From Pelobates cultripes (taxonomy: Eukaryota; Chordata; Amphibia; Anura; Pelobatidae): DNA of 64,000 nucleotides. Of this stretch, positions 35,640 to 46,372 are shown one piece after another. Each line of letters starts with the position of its first letter. Position 1 is the stretch's first letter. The DNA is taken from positions 328,753,312 through 328,817,311 of the forward strand of contig OW240913.1 in assembly GCA_933207985.1 (NCBI GenBank), given 5' to 3'. Made by a program: the position numbers and the translations under genes. The notes beneath the pieces were generated by a model. The model was not told the DNA's origin. It saw only the letters and a list, made by a program, of their open reading frames with translations, and searched no databases.

Positions 35640-36105
35640 TTCTTTGAGAATACCATTATAGGCACCCAGACCACTTCAGCTCAATGAAGTGGTCTGGGTG
35701 CCAGGTCCCTCTCGTTTTAACCCTGCAGCTGTAAACATAGCAGTTTCAGAGAAACTGCTATGTTTACACTAGGGTTAATCCAGCCTCTAGTGGCTGTCTC
35801 ACTGACAGCCGCTAGAGGCGCTTCCGCGCTTCTCACTGTGAAAATCATTGAGAAATTCTTCCTATGGACTAACTGAATTCGCAAGCGGCTCTTGCCGCAC
35901 ACGCGCATTCAGCGCTGACGTTTGGGAGGAGGAGGAGAGTTCCCCAGTCCTAGGGAGCCCAGCCCTGGAGAAAGGTAAGTGTTTAACCCCTTCAGCCCCC
36001 TTGAGCCCAGCGGGAGTGGGACCCTGAGGGTGGGGGGAAACCAAAGACCCTATAGTGCCAGGAAAACGAGTTTGTTTTCCTGGCACTATAGTGGTCCTTT
36101 AAGTA
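35640..36105. mobile_element. TTAA-family MITE with snap-back ends
   Basis: The left end folds (GGCACCCAGACCACTTCAGC with mirrored GAAGTGGTCTGGGTGCC). The right end folds (TATAGTGCCAGGAAAAC with mirrored GTTTTCCTGGCACTATAG) and closes GTGGTCCTTTAAG. An internal hairpin AACATAGCAGTTTC/GAAACTGCTATGTT sits near 35733-35765. AG|GTAAGT occurs at 35973-35980. No transposase. Ends and TTAA link it to the piggyBac-like miniature elements. Confidence 0.7.
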
Positions 36106-36109
36106 TTTT

Positions 36110-38610
36110 TCCTCTTTCTATTTTAGTTACTGTGTTTTTTACAGTCACAGCTACCTTCTATATGCACAAAATCTTCCATAATTCCTCAACATAACAGCTG
36201 TGCAATCTGGACAAGATTTTTATCTTCAGGATCAATACAAATCAAATACATTCTTTTTACTCAATGAGGTTGTGCTAGAGATACCTTTAAATTATAGTTA
36301 ATGTAAAGTAAACATCAGATCTAAATGTAATACAATTAGAGGCAGAGTTGGAAGCGACTGATATAGTGTATATTGTTTAGTGATTATTGCTAGCACTTAA
36401 ACATGAAATGTGCTCGTAAACATAGTTTGTGCATCAATATGCTAATCCTCCCATACTTTTATATAGACACGGCACCATGTAAATATTATGGTAGCATATA
36501 TCGTTTTATTTTATTATAATTATAATGTCAGACCTAGTTGGAAATGTCCCCTTCCTATCCAGTGTAATTAAGGAACTGAAACCTATCATTTCATAATTGC
36601 AAAAAATTACAATTTGATTTGTATGTTATTTTGATGAACTAATCACACTTTAAAATCCCACATTGCATACTGTGATGTGATACTAAGAATTGTTGGTCCT
36701 AAATCTAGATGTAGCACGAGGTTATATGTGTTCCAGGCTACCTGAGGTTGATGAGAGTCACACTCCTGATCGGTCAAAATACAAATATGTGTAGATCCTT
36801 ATAAACAAGTGCAAAAATAATAGTAAATAGCACAAAATAAAATGTGGAACAGGAAACCTAAATACCCAATACAAAAACTGATGCTCTCAAATGTCCACTT
36901 AACAAGTAGTCTTCACAACCTGATCATAATCTGTGAATAATACTACAAGAATATATAGTGCAGACCGTCCATATCTTAAACATATATACACAAGTATAAA
37001 AAAGTTAATGTAAGGATACACCTAAAAATCTTTTCTTCAACCACTGGCACAATATCCAAATTCTTTATTACTAAAAAACTATATTAGAAAGTGTCAGGTA
37101 TTCACTAGGATAACTCACAGTCAAGCTCAATAAGGCACACTTGCCCAAATGTACAATGTTTCTTCCGTATTTTATAGTTCCTGATTATATAGGATTCTCT
37201 GGTCCACCTTTCCGTGACATACATGTGACGTGTTTCGCCCACATTCCTTCATTGGAGAACGTTAGTTCCCTGGCTTCGTCTTTTAAGTGCGAAGCACCTC
37301 CTTTTCCTAATTTCAGTTGGTGAAATATTGCGATCATGCTCCACCCTTTCACTTCTCTCTCTTCAATATTAAATATCTCCATAACTTTCTCTTGCATCAA
37401 AGGACATCAGAGGGCTACATCATTTGTTATTATACCTTCATTAATCTCAGAGTTACATACACTTTTTATGGTGTTTCGAAAGTTCATCATTATACACATT
37501 AATACAATCATTCCAGACTTCATTCTTAAGTGACATTATTACAACATAATAATGGCTCATCCGATGGATCATGGGGCACAGAAGATCTGTGTACAGTGAA
37601 TGTAGAGGTAGGCCATTCCCATGTGAGTGACTCTAGGGAACATTTGGCCTCCCAGTTGTTACTTAGTGTACAGATCAGATACACATTTGCATATACAAAG
37701 TACAACCAGGCCGAGGGAGATATATGTGCCTAATTGATCACAGAATGTGAATACAACACTCAGAATTTCAGGACAATAGCAGGTCACAAAAAAATATCAG
37801 ACAACATGGATTCAGTATCAGTAGCCCCTATGTTAGTCTGTGTGTCAGGGTTATAAACTAAAGTGAGGATTGCCACAAATTCAAAGTGATTTCCAAAATT
37901 AAGACCAAAATAGCCATAATGAAAACAGAATTAAATTGCCTTCATTTTGAAATTCTTTTTTGAACTCATTTTTAAAAAGGCGTCTCTGAGCTTGTTTACA
38001 ACTATGTGAGCCTATGTGTGCATGTCTCCATGCATGTGTTTATAATATAAATTGATAAGCAAAAAAAATTAATTATCTATAGAATGAGGGAATGTGTGGT
38101 TTAATGACAACTCACAGTTTTGATTACAAATATACTAATTACAAATTAATAGTGATACATATAACTCTAGGTATGTCCTCCTCTGTGGGTGGAGTATGTG
38201 TGGGGATGTGGTTCATTTTCTGATATCTTTTATCTAACATTAATAATATAAAGCCCACCCTGCATACATTTGTTAACTGGATCTACCACTTTCCTTTCCC
38301 CTTAAGGACAATTTTCCTAATGAGAGGATCTGGAAACTTCCCATGTAATGCCACAGCAGAGAAATGAGGCTTGTCAGACATAATTAGCAGGACCTTAGGA
38401 AAATATGTCAAAGCTGTAAATAGTCATTTCTTCTTTTGTATTTGATTAGAAGGGGCAGCTTTTTGATATGTGACTTGGTTTTATTTAAAAGTCTTTATAT
38501 TCTGTCCGGTTTGCTCACTATTATTTTTAGTGATTTGAAATTTTGGCAAAACTTCTTCAACTCAACATTAGTCATAATTTTCCAGTTCAGATTTACATTC
38601 TTTACAATTC
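36110..38610. other. Duplicated DNA including a Penelope-like block
   Basis: No gene recognised. It is mirrored at 57600-60120. It includes the hammerhead-like block listed separately. Open frames at 37141-37733 recur in the right arm because the DNA is duplicated, not because they are genes. Confidence 0.5.
36700..37330 (-). mobile_element. Penelope-like terminal fragment, hammerhead-like core
   Basis: On the minus strand 37255 to 37229 reads CCAATGA, AGGAATGTGGGC, then GAAACACG. The GAAAC box is intact and the first box matches CTGANGA at most positions, but stem II pairs poorly. Surrounding words (GAGCTTGATTGTGAGTTATC) resemble the PLE block at 3560-4190. Mirrored at 58971-58997. Confidence 0.35.
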
Positions 38611-38622
38611 ATTGCTTAAGGC

Positions 38623-38827
38623 AGGGGTTCTCAACGTTAGTCCTCAGGACCCCCTACCAGTCCAGGTTTTAGGGATTACCTGGATGTGTCTAAAGTGTTT
38701 AGAAAAAAAAAACACCTTAGAGTCTAAGGTGTTTTTTTCCCTTTTTCTAAACACCTGAGACACACCCAGGTAATCCCCAAATCCTGGACTGGTAGGGGGT
38801 CCTGAGGACTAAGGTTGAGAACCCCTG
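38623..38827. mobile_element. hAT-Charlie-like MITE present only in the left arm
   Basis: CAGGGGTTCTCAAC opens and GTTGAGAACCCCTG closes a 205-bp near-palindrome. GCTTAAGG is perfectly duplicated at 38615-38622 and 38828-38835. The terminal word and 8-bp duplication define hAT. The mirrored site at 57581-57600 lacks the element. Confidence 0.9.
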
Positions 38828-39254
38828 GCTTAAGGGATAAACACCAAGACGTCCATGCTTTATAAGCTATGCACAAATTCCACATATGTAGTTAGGTTCA
38901 GATAATATTTGGACACTGACACAAGTATTGTTATTTTTGTGGTTGTTTACCAAAATAAATTCACGTTTAATAATGAATATGGGCTTACAGCACAGTCTCT
39001 CACCTTTAAAGGAACACTATAGTCACCTAAATTACTTTAGCTAAATAAAGCAGTTTTAGTGTATAGATCATTCCCCTGCAATTTCACTGCTAAATTCACT
39101 GTCATTTAGGAGTTAAATCGCTTTGTTTCTGTTTATGCAGCCCTAGCCACACCTCCCCTGGCTATGATTGACAGAGCCTGCATGAAATTTTTTTTTACCT
39201 TAAATAATTGAAGATTATATTAGCTTTAGTGTACTAATAATCTTAATTTTAGTA

Positions 39255-39384
39255 ATGACAGGAGGCGAATATTTGCATATCTTTCTTTACTGAAAACTCC
39301 AGCAGCATAGAAACATAACCAATCAGAAAAAAGTTATGATGCCCATAAAAGGCCCTGTCTATGACATCACTTCCTCTTTCTTTG
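39255..39384. repeat. DIRS inverted terminal repeat, left
   Basis: ATGACAGGAGGCGAATATTT through CTTCCTCTTTCTTTG is the reverse complement of 45073-45203 with few differences. Confidence 0.9.
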
Positions 39385-39835
39385 AAGCGAAACAATAAAT
39401 AACAACAAGAGACATAATCATATTACGTCAACAGTTCAACAACATATTAGAATATCCAACTCCATTAGTTCCGCGATACAGAGGTATGGAAGGTGAATCT
39501 TTGTCTCGATGAGAAGACGTTCACGCTGCAAGAAAAAGGTGAAAGGTATCTGGCGTGATAACTTGTCCGCATACAATAAGCATTAAGCATCTGATATACC
39601 AAAGAACATTAGAATGTGAAACATATCAATATATATTTATTCTAACGCAATGATATTTAAGAATCTATAAACACAACATAATGCAAGGTTCATGTCTAAT
39701 ATTCAGCCAATACAAGACCCACAAGATACAGGTCTAAGTAGCAAACATACAAACCATACGTACTTACCTTCCTGAACATAAAGGACATATTCTGTTCAAC
39801 ACGAGAAACATGGGAGGGATCCTATAGGGTGGGAA

Positions 39836-39933
39836 ATATTCGCCTCCTGTCATTACTAAAATTAAGATTATTAGTACACTAAAGCTAATATAATCTTCAA
39901 TTTTACCACATGACAGGAGGCTTCATATTTGCA
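39836..39933. repeat. DIRS internal complementary region
   Basis: 39836-39900 is the reverse complement of the left end 39208-39272. 39896-39933 is the reverse complement of the right end 45180-45217. The two halves overlap by TTCAA, so this region represents the junction of a circular DIRS intermediate. Confidence 0.9.
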
Positions 39934-39974
39934 TTTTTAAAGCTTTGAATTGACCAATGTGAAGGAAGCATGAG

Positions 39975-40806
39975 ATGTTTGCCGAAAATAGAACGTTCTA
40001 AACGTACTCTCTCGCGCTCAGTCCGCGCAGCGTATAATGTCGGCTAGGGAAGCGTCGGCCGAAAAGGTTTGTGAGGCCGCCGCTCCCCTGACCGAGTGGG
40101 CTCCGAAACAAGGTTCGACGCTAAAGACAAAAACCAGCGGACCCATCTGGCCAGTGTTGCAGTAGACACCGGTCCATGAGGGTTCACGTAAGAAGTCAGA
40201 AGGTGATCCGTCGAATGAGTTCGAAGGGGGTAGAGATATTGGGGTACCCCATTAGCGTTCTGACCACGCATAGTGCGGCGTCTGACACAAAGCATGGGTA
40301 TGACACTGAAGACGAATCAGACTTAGTTCGTCTCGACATGGTAAAGGTAACCCCGTCTGGTGTGAGAGAGAAACCATCCATATCGCAAGCCCTAACGTCC
40401 GCCACCGTCTAAATGAGGCGAGGCATAATAAGAGGGCTAGTTTGGCTGAAAATTGCTTCAGTGACAAACAAGGATTGCCCGGCCATTCCCTAAGGAATCC
40501 CAGCACCACATCCACCTGCCAGAGGCGTGAATATTTGGGTGCAGGGATCTCGACAATTCGGCACCCCGCAGTAGTCGACAAACCAGTGTATCTTGACCTA
40601 CTGGTCTGCCCTGTACCGGAACGTGCGCCGCAGATATGGCGGATCTGATCACGTTGAGGGATCGATATGACCGACCCAACGAGACCAGGTGTGACAGATA
40701 GTTGAGGATCAGTGGGACAGGTGCGGTAAAGTGATCGGAATCCCTTTCCACACACCAATCACTCCTGGCTGACCAGGCAGAAATATAGCCTTTCCTGGTG
40801 CCGGGA
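39975..40806 (-). pseudogene. DIRS tyrosine recombinase pseudogene
   Basis: Integrates the circular DNA intermediate in functional DIRS elements. Reading the minus strand in shifting phases gives, from about 40806: APGTRKGYISAWSAR (N-terminal binding domain), LGRSYRSLNVIRSAISAAH, then LSLKQFSAKLALLLCLASFR with the first catalytic Arg region near 40420. Next come TPDGVTFTMSRRTKSDSSS, VNPHGPVSTATLARWVRWFL near 40175, GAHSVRGAAASQTF with the H-x-x-R box near 40090, and TFRTFYF with the expected nucleophilic Tyr near 39985. A TGA replaces Trp just before A-R-E-S-T. Frameshifts lie near 40600-40400. The gene is dead but all catalytic boxes are recognisable. Confidence 0.85.
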
Positions 40807-40849
40807 GCCTATGAGTCCCATAGGAGGTTTTAGTTGATGCAATAGGTCG

Positions 40850-42000
40850 TGAACTGACCAGGAGCCCCTGAAACCGTCCAGGCAACTAGTGCCAGTTGTC
40901 CTTCCATGACAAGGGAGTGGGCTTCCCCTCGAGGTCCCGTCAGAAGTAGAGGGAAGGTAGGGAGTAGTAGAGGGTCTTCGCGAGACATCTCCAGGCGATC
41001 TGGGAAATCACGGTTGGCCCTGCCCGAGGGGTGTCATGAGCAGGAGCGATATCTTGTGGGTGTGTGTGTGTATCGAAGCACCCTTGCTATTGTGGAGAAT
41101 GGCTGGGTCACGTTTGCAGGGGTTCATCCATCGCCCCGTATCCGAAGGAAGAGTCAAAGATCGTTTTGCTAATCCAAGTTTGTATGTGAAGTAATCACCA
41201 TCGAAATTCCATCCTCACTTCCGCTGACAGTGGGATCAAGTGGTCGTATGAGTGACCGGTGCGTAGGTATCTCACCATCAGTCGTAGTGGGCCAGGGAAT
41301 AACGCTTGTATGGAGGAGGAGAGGAGGAGAGGAATCCCACAATCCGACAGCTATCCTTATAGAGGCGCTCTTTGCCGTAGACGGACGCGGAACATAGTTC
41401 TCCAAGCCGATGTCGAAACTGAGGAACTGGCCCGATTCAGATGGAGAAGCGATCTTCGTCTGTGTACAACAAAAAACCCATGAAGTCCCGAAGGTGAACG
41501 ACAAACTTGTCTGCAAACGTAGCCTGGATTCGTAAAGAATCAGCAAGTTTTCCAGGTATACGAGGCATCGCACGGCCAAATTTACGGATGTGTGCCCTCA
41601 CTGGTTACAGTAGGTTCGCGAGCACCACGGAGTCGTAAACTGCCGTGTTTGTCCTCACCATTGGAATCGGAGGAAAACTTCGGCAGTCCAGGGCAATGGG
41701 TACTGACAAGCGTGCGTCCTTGAGGTCCAGATGTGTAAACCAGTCGTTATCGCCTAGGAGGTCTTGTAGAAGACGAATTTCCTCCATCTTGCAGCATTTG
41801 TATACCATGGAGGAGTTCCATTGATGTAGTCTCCTGGCTTCTTCTTGACCAGGAAAAATTTGCTGGGGAAGCCTTCCCCTCCGGTGCATGTTGAATTGCG
41901 CCCCTCCTGAAGAGGGTGCAGGTTTTCTTGTCCACGAGGCGTTCCTGTTCCGCCAGCGTGCGTAATGGAGGTGAAGGGGCGACCTGCACGGCTGTGATAA
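40850..42000 (-). pseudogene. DIRS reverse transcriptase/RNase H pseudogene
   Basis: Would copy the element's RNA to DNA. On the minus strand: FFLVKKKPGDYINGT near 41855, then KMEEIRLLQDLLGDNDWFTH and LDLKDARLSVPIA near 41690 (A motif). The catalytic box is MAVRCLVYLENLLILY near 41570, where the usual Y-x-D-D reads YLEN, so both catalytic Asp residues are lost. SGQFLSFDIGLENYV follows. RNase H is poorly preserved. The linker to the recombinase is recognisable as LLLTGPRGEAHSLVMEGQLA near 40925. Phases change repeatedly, so no continuous protein exists. Confidence 0.8.
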
Positions 42001-42219
42001 AACTCTATGACATAGCCTTGTACTGTCTGGAGAACCCAGGTGACTTGGGTAGTCGTCTCCCAATTCTGTAAAACAGAGACAGGTTGCCGGTCATAATATT
42101 GGAAACAGTTAATTATGTAGGTTGACACACTAGTAGATGAAGCGGATGGGTTCCTTTGTGTAGTAGATGGGAGAAGTATGAGGACTGTGTATACGATCTG
42201 GAACCTGTCGCCCAGAAGC

Positions 42220-43165
42220 GGCTGGTGGCTCGGTTCAGCTACCGACCAGTCCTCCCAGAAACACCTTTCCCCGTAGGGTTGTGGAAGACTTGTTTTAGCG
42301 AGGTCTGGGTTTAATTTAGTGTGGTGAATAAATTCACGTGTTTCTTGAGTACTGCAATGAACACTACGTCGAATAGTAGGCCTTGTGCTTTTGGGCCGAA
42401 TTCTTGTCGTTCCTAAGTCCAATAGTGTGTTGTCGATGCGGCCCAGTACAGATTTGCGTCTGTCGGCGCATAGTGCGTCATTTACGTTGCCCAGGAGGCA
42501 TATCGAGCATTGAGACCATTCTTTGGAGGTGGTAGGGTTGAGTTGTGTACCCTGGGGTAACTCGGTCTTGAGGCGTGCGCATCCTTCCATCCCCCGAGGG
42601 TTGCGCAGCCAATAGTGTTCGTCCAGGAACGTTCCGTCTTCGGCTACTCTGGTTTAGTGCCGCTACAGTTATCTCTGCCTCAGCCGCCGTCACAGAGTAA
42701 GGTTTCCCTAACGTACTTCGAGGAAGTGTGGGGAAGGTCTTGCCGTTCCATTTCCTCAGACGGTGAGCTGTCTTCGTGTCGCTCATCTACCATGTCCAAA
42801 GTACGTGGTGGGTAATAGTCTTCTTTGTCGGAAGATTGTGGCGGACGGGGTTTGGATTCCCGGTGCTCCGCCTATTTGGTCTGTTCGATGGGCGTCTTGC
42901 CCTTGACCTTAGTGGCAGGGGGGCTGGAGCCCTTCCCTTGCCGTTTTGACTTGAAGGCTTGTGGGCCTGAGGTCTCCATCAAGCGGTGTGGGGTAGAGTT
43001 CATAACAGAACCTTCTCCACTGAGGCCATTACTGTGGCGTTTATCATTGCCTAGAAATCTTGGGAACGTTGAGAGTGTCCACCATGACTCGTTCCCGTCC
43101 TGTTGGGAGATAGTGTGAGGGTCAGCACGTAGGGGTGTTAGACTCCTGGTAGAACTGGGGATCAC
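42220..43165 (-). pseudogene. DIRS gag-like pseudogene
   Basis: Minus-strand pieces upstream of RT. One contains LLGNVNDALCADRRKSVLGR (about 42495), resembling the conserved helical segment of DIRS gag (L-L-G-N-A, then R-R-x-x-V-L). Others are basic and Ser/Pro-rich (KSKRQGKGSSPPATKVKGK, about 42930). Gag binds the element's RNA. Sequence similarity among DIRS gags is low, so the call leans on position between leader and RT. Two phase changes break the frame. Confidence 0.55.
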
Positions 43166-43442
43166 CCAGGTAAAACGGTTTGAATTGCCTGCTTTAGTAT
43201 GTCTGAGAGTATGAATACTCGTGCCAAGTGTAGAGGTGTCACCTCTATTAGTTTAATCTGGCTACTGAGAGCCGTGGTGCAGGCACGACTGACTGGTAGT
43301 GGTGTCGGTCTGGCTAGCCGGGTTCACCACAAATGTACGCCAGAGCTGTATGCACGGTTTTTAATTATACAGGCTTATTATATAGGCGCATGGGGCCTGT
43401 CTCCATAAGGTCTGCAGCCGCAGGACCCATGTCTATAGGCTG

Positions 43443-44010
43443 GGTTCATCCCAGGTGGTGTGCCATGGTAACCCAGAGGACACCCATATTATAATTATTG
43501 GCACCTTACAAGCATTGCATGCATATCTGGGGGTCATCCCAGGTGGTGTGCCATGAAAAATTACCCAGAGGACACCCACGTTCAATATGTACACTAGGCA
43601 CAGTAAATATACATATATGTATCCCTGTGAAGGGTACACCGCAATACACTCAGTTTTCTTAGTGATCCTGCCGTCAAATCGCATCCGGCATGGTACTGTT
43701 GCTTTAATGTAAAACTGACAGGCAGTGTTTAACCCCTTAAGGACACATGACATGTGTGACATGTCATGATTCCCTTTTATTCCAAAAGTTTGGTCCTTAA
43801 GGGGTTAAACATCCATATATGTCTGTAGTAATCAGTGGTAAAGTTGAGGCGTAGGCCTCCGTGCATATGATCGGGGTTCACCCCGGGTGGTGTGCCATGG
43901 TAACCCAGAGGACACCCACATCAAAGGTAATGGTCTGTCAGTGACCTTGCATGCATATCTGGGGGGTCACCCCAGGTGGTGTGCCATGAAAAAAATACCC
44001 AGAGGACACC
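43443..44010. repeat. Four copies of a 45-bp unit in the DIRS leader
   Basis: Near 43445, 43529, 43874 and 43961 the sequence reads CCCAGGTGGTGTGCCATG (CCCGGG- in the third), then a short variable part and ACCCAGAGGACACCCA. Spacing is irregular, so the copies are interspersed, not strictly tandem. Confidence 0.9.
43733..43804 (-). mobile_element. 72-bp TTAA-flanked MITE inside DIRS
   Basis: CCCCTTAAGGACACATGACA to GTCCTTAAGGGG, with TTAA at 43729-43732 and 43805-43808. Same length and near-identical sequence, opposite orientation, to 10078-10149. Confidence 0.9.
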
Positions 44011-44035
44011 CACATAAATTTGCACCGTCAGGTAC

Positions 44036-44465
44036 AGTAATATAATATGACCCTCTGTAGGGTACAATAATATAATATATGCCCTTTGTAGGGTACAGTA
44101 ACACAATATGCCCTTTGTAGGGTGCAGTGATATAGTTGATCTTGTTATAGGTACAGTATATGTTTTGTATAACGACTGTGATATTGTATGGCTTCACAAT
44201 AATACATAGATTGTGTGCCTGCTCAACATATAATCATCCAGTGTAAGGCACCATGAGAGATATATCCATGAGAATAAAAAATAATAATTGTATCAATAAA
44301 TGAATGTGCCCAGAGAGGGGGACCCCTGAAGGGGTTAATCCAGATGCAGGGCGCGGTGATCGGGTGATTCCTGTAGGGTATAGTAATATAGTATGACCCT
44401 GTGCAGGGTATAGTAATATGGTATGACCCTGTATAGGGTATAGACCCTGAGTAAGGTACAAAGAC
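44036..44465. repeat. GTAGGGTACAATAATATA short repeats in the DIRS leader
   Basis: Units of about 28-34 bp (TGTAGGGTACAGTAACACAA type) occur three times at 44050-44130 and three more at about 44372-44465. Confidence 0.85.
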
Positions 44466-44589
44466 ATAATCTCCTTTAATGCCTGCATGTAAGTATTTGT
44501 TTGGCAGGCACTGTGGCAAAATACATCGAAAGAATACATGGAGAAAAAACTGAAATCCAGCTTGCACTCTCCCATTGTTCACTTGGGAG

Positions 44590-44860
44590 AGCATACACTT
44601 GTGGAGCCCGGCGGTCGGGTGAGTTCCCGATCCGCCGAGCGAGCAGGGAAGGCGGCCGTCGGGTATCTCGCGAGCCGCGAGATCCAAGATGGCCGCCGCC
44701 CACATGTGAAGGTGCGCCGCGGATCGCGGTCGCGCGGTGCAAAACAAAGGGGGGTAAATGCAACACAAAAGCTGACCCCAGCCTCCCTCCACCCGTCCCC
44801 ATACAGTCCCCTGTGTAAGTGAAAGGGCCGGTCCGCGAGGCAAGCGCGACACGGGTAGTC
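44590..44860 (-). promoter_or_regulatory. CpG-rich DIRS leader with YY1-like motif
   Basis: A CpG-dense stretch near the 5' end of the DIRS coding strand. CAAGATGGCCGCC at 44685-44697 resembles the YY1 consensus AAGATGGCGGC. Position upstream of gag suits a promoter or 5' leader. Activity is inferred from composition only. Confidence 0.4.
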
Positions 44861-45072
44861 GTTGCGCCCGCGGATACCAGGCAGTAAGGTGGAAATAAAA
44901 AGGGGGAAAAAACAGAGGGATACAGTGAAGGGACAGGAATAAGGGGGGCCAAGGTAGCAGGTGTTAGCAATAAATAGAGTAATATATAGTGGTATGACAA
45001 TCAAAAAAACAGTGTAAATTAAGAATCTACCAGAGAGGTAAAATACTCTGACCTGATGTATGGCTGGAGCAG

Positions 45073-45203
45073 CAAAGAAAGAGGAAGTGATGTCATAGAC
45101 AGGGCCTTTTATGGGCATCATAACTTTTTTCTGATTGGTTATGTTTCTATGCTGCTGGAGTTTTCAGTAAAGAAAGATATGCAAATATGAAGCCTCCTGT
45201 CAT
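45073..45203. repeat. DIRS inverted terminal repeat, right
   Basis: CAAAGAAAGAGGAAGTGATG through AAGCCTCCTGTCAT. Mirror of 39255-39384. Confidence 0.9.
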
Positions 45204-46372
45204 GTGGTAAAATTGAACTTTAATCACATACAGGAGGCTCTTGCAGGGTCTAGCAAGCTATTAACAAAGCAGGGGATAAGAAAATATTAATTAAACAGAA
45301 CTTGCAATAAAGAAAGCCTAAATAGGGCTCTCTTTACAGGAAGTGTTTATGGAAGGATGTGCAAGTCACATGCAGGGAGGTGTGACTAGGGTTCATAAAC
45401 AAAGGGATTTAACTCCTAAATGGCAGAGGACTGAGCAGTGAGGCTGCGGGGGCATGTTCTATACACCAAAACTGCTTCATTAAGCTAAAGTTGTTCAGGT
45501 GACTGTAGTGTCCCTTTAATTAGAAGGTATTTGCATCCAAATCGGAGGAATGGTTTAGGAATGACAGATCTTTAGTATGTGGCCCATCACTTTTTCAAAG
45601 TAACTAAAAGTAATTGGACAATTGACTCACAAGAAGTTTCATGGGCAGGTGTGGGCTATTCCTTCATTATGTTGGCATCAATTACACATGTAAAAGGCCT
45701 GGAGTTGATTCCAGGTGTGGCATTTACATTTGGAAGCTGTTGCTGTGAATCCACAACATGCGGTCAAAGGAACATTTAATACAAGTGAAACAGGCCATCC
45801 TTAGGCTGCAAAAAAAACAAACAAACAAAAAAACCAGAGAGCTAGAGGAAACATTAAGAGTGGCAAAATCAGCAGTTTTGTACATTCTGTGAAAAAAAGA
45901 ATGCACTGGTGAGCTCTGCAATACAAACAGACTTTGACATCCATGGAAAGCAACAGTGGTGGATAATGAATCCTTTCCATGGTAAAAAAAAAAAAAAAAA
46001 AAACTCTTTACAACAGTTGGTATATCATTATCCAAGTCTACCATAAAGAGAAGACTTCACAAGAGCAATTACAGAGGATTCACCACCATGTGCAAACCAT
46101 TCGTAAGCCTCAAGAATAGAAAGTCCAGCTTATACTTTGTCGTAAAACATCAAAAAAAAAAAAACACCGCAGTTCTGGAACAGCATTCTTTGGACACATG
46201 AAACTAAAATCAACCTGTACCAGAATGATAAGAAGAAGGGAGTGTGGAGAAGGCTTGGAACGCCTAATCATCTGAAGCATACCACATCATCTATAAAACA
46301 AGGTGGAGGCATGAACATGCATGGCTTCCAATGGCACTAGGTCACTAGTGTTTATTGATGATGTGATAGAAG

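Larger units (their letters stand above)
39208..45217 (-). mobile_element. DIRS-type tyrosine-recombinase retrotransposon, defective
   Basis: About 6.0 kb, coding strand minus. Inverted terminal repeats are 39255-39384 and 45073-45203. An internal complementary region at 39836-39933 joins the reverse complements of both extreme ends. On the minus strand, gag-like, RT/RNase H and tyrosine recombinase regions occur in the usual DIRS order. No target-site duplication is seen, as expected for DIRS. All coding regions carry frameshifts or stops, and the RT catalytic motif is damaged. It is nested in the TTAA MITE and is itself hit by a 72-bp TTAA MITE. Confidence 0.9.
39010..45515. mobile_element. 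TTAA-flanked MITE split by a DIRS element
   Basis: Left end AGGAACACTATAGTCACCT at 39010 and right end AGGTGACTGTAGTGTCCCT at 45497-45515 are inverted repeats. TTAA lies at 39006-39009 and 45516-45519. The element's own DNA is only 39010-39207 and 45218-45515, with further inverted matches (TTTAGGAGTTAAATC and ATTTAACTCCTAAATG). No transposase. TTAA duplication points to piggyBac-type mobilisation. Confidence 0.85.

Noticed and set aside
37141..37502. Small frames repeated in both arms (37141-37502 and 58724-59085)
   Set aside because: They look conserved only because the DNA is duplicated. Changes are not biased to silent sites in what I can see, and no domain is present.
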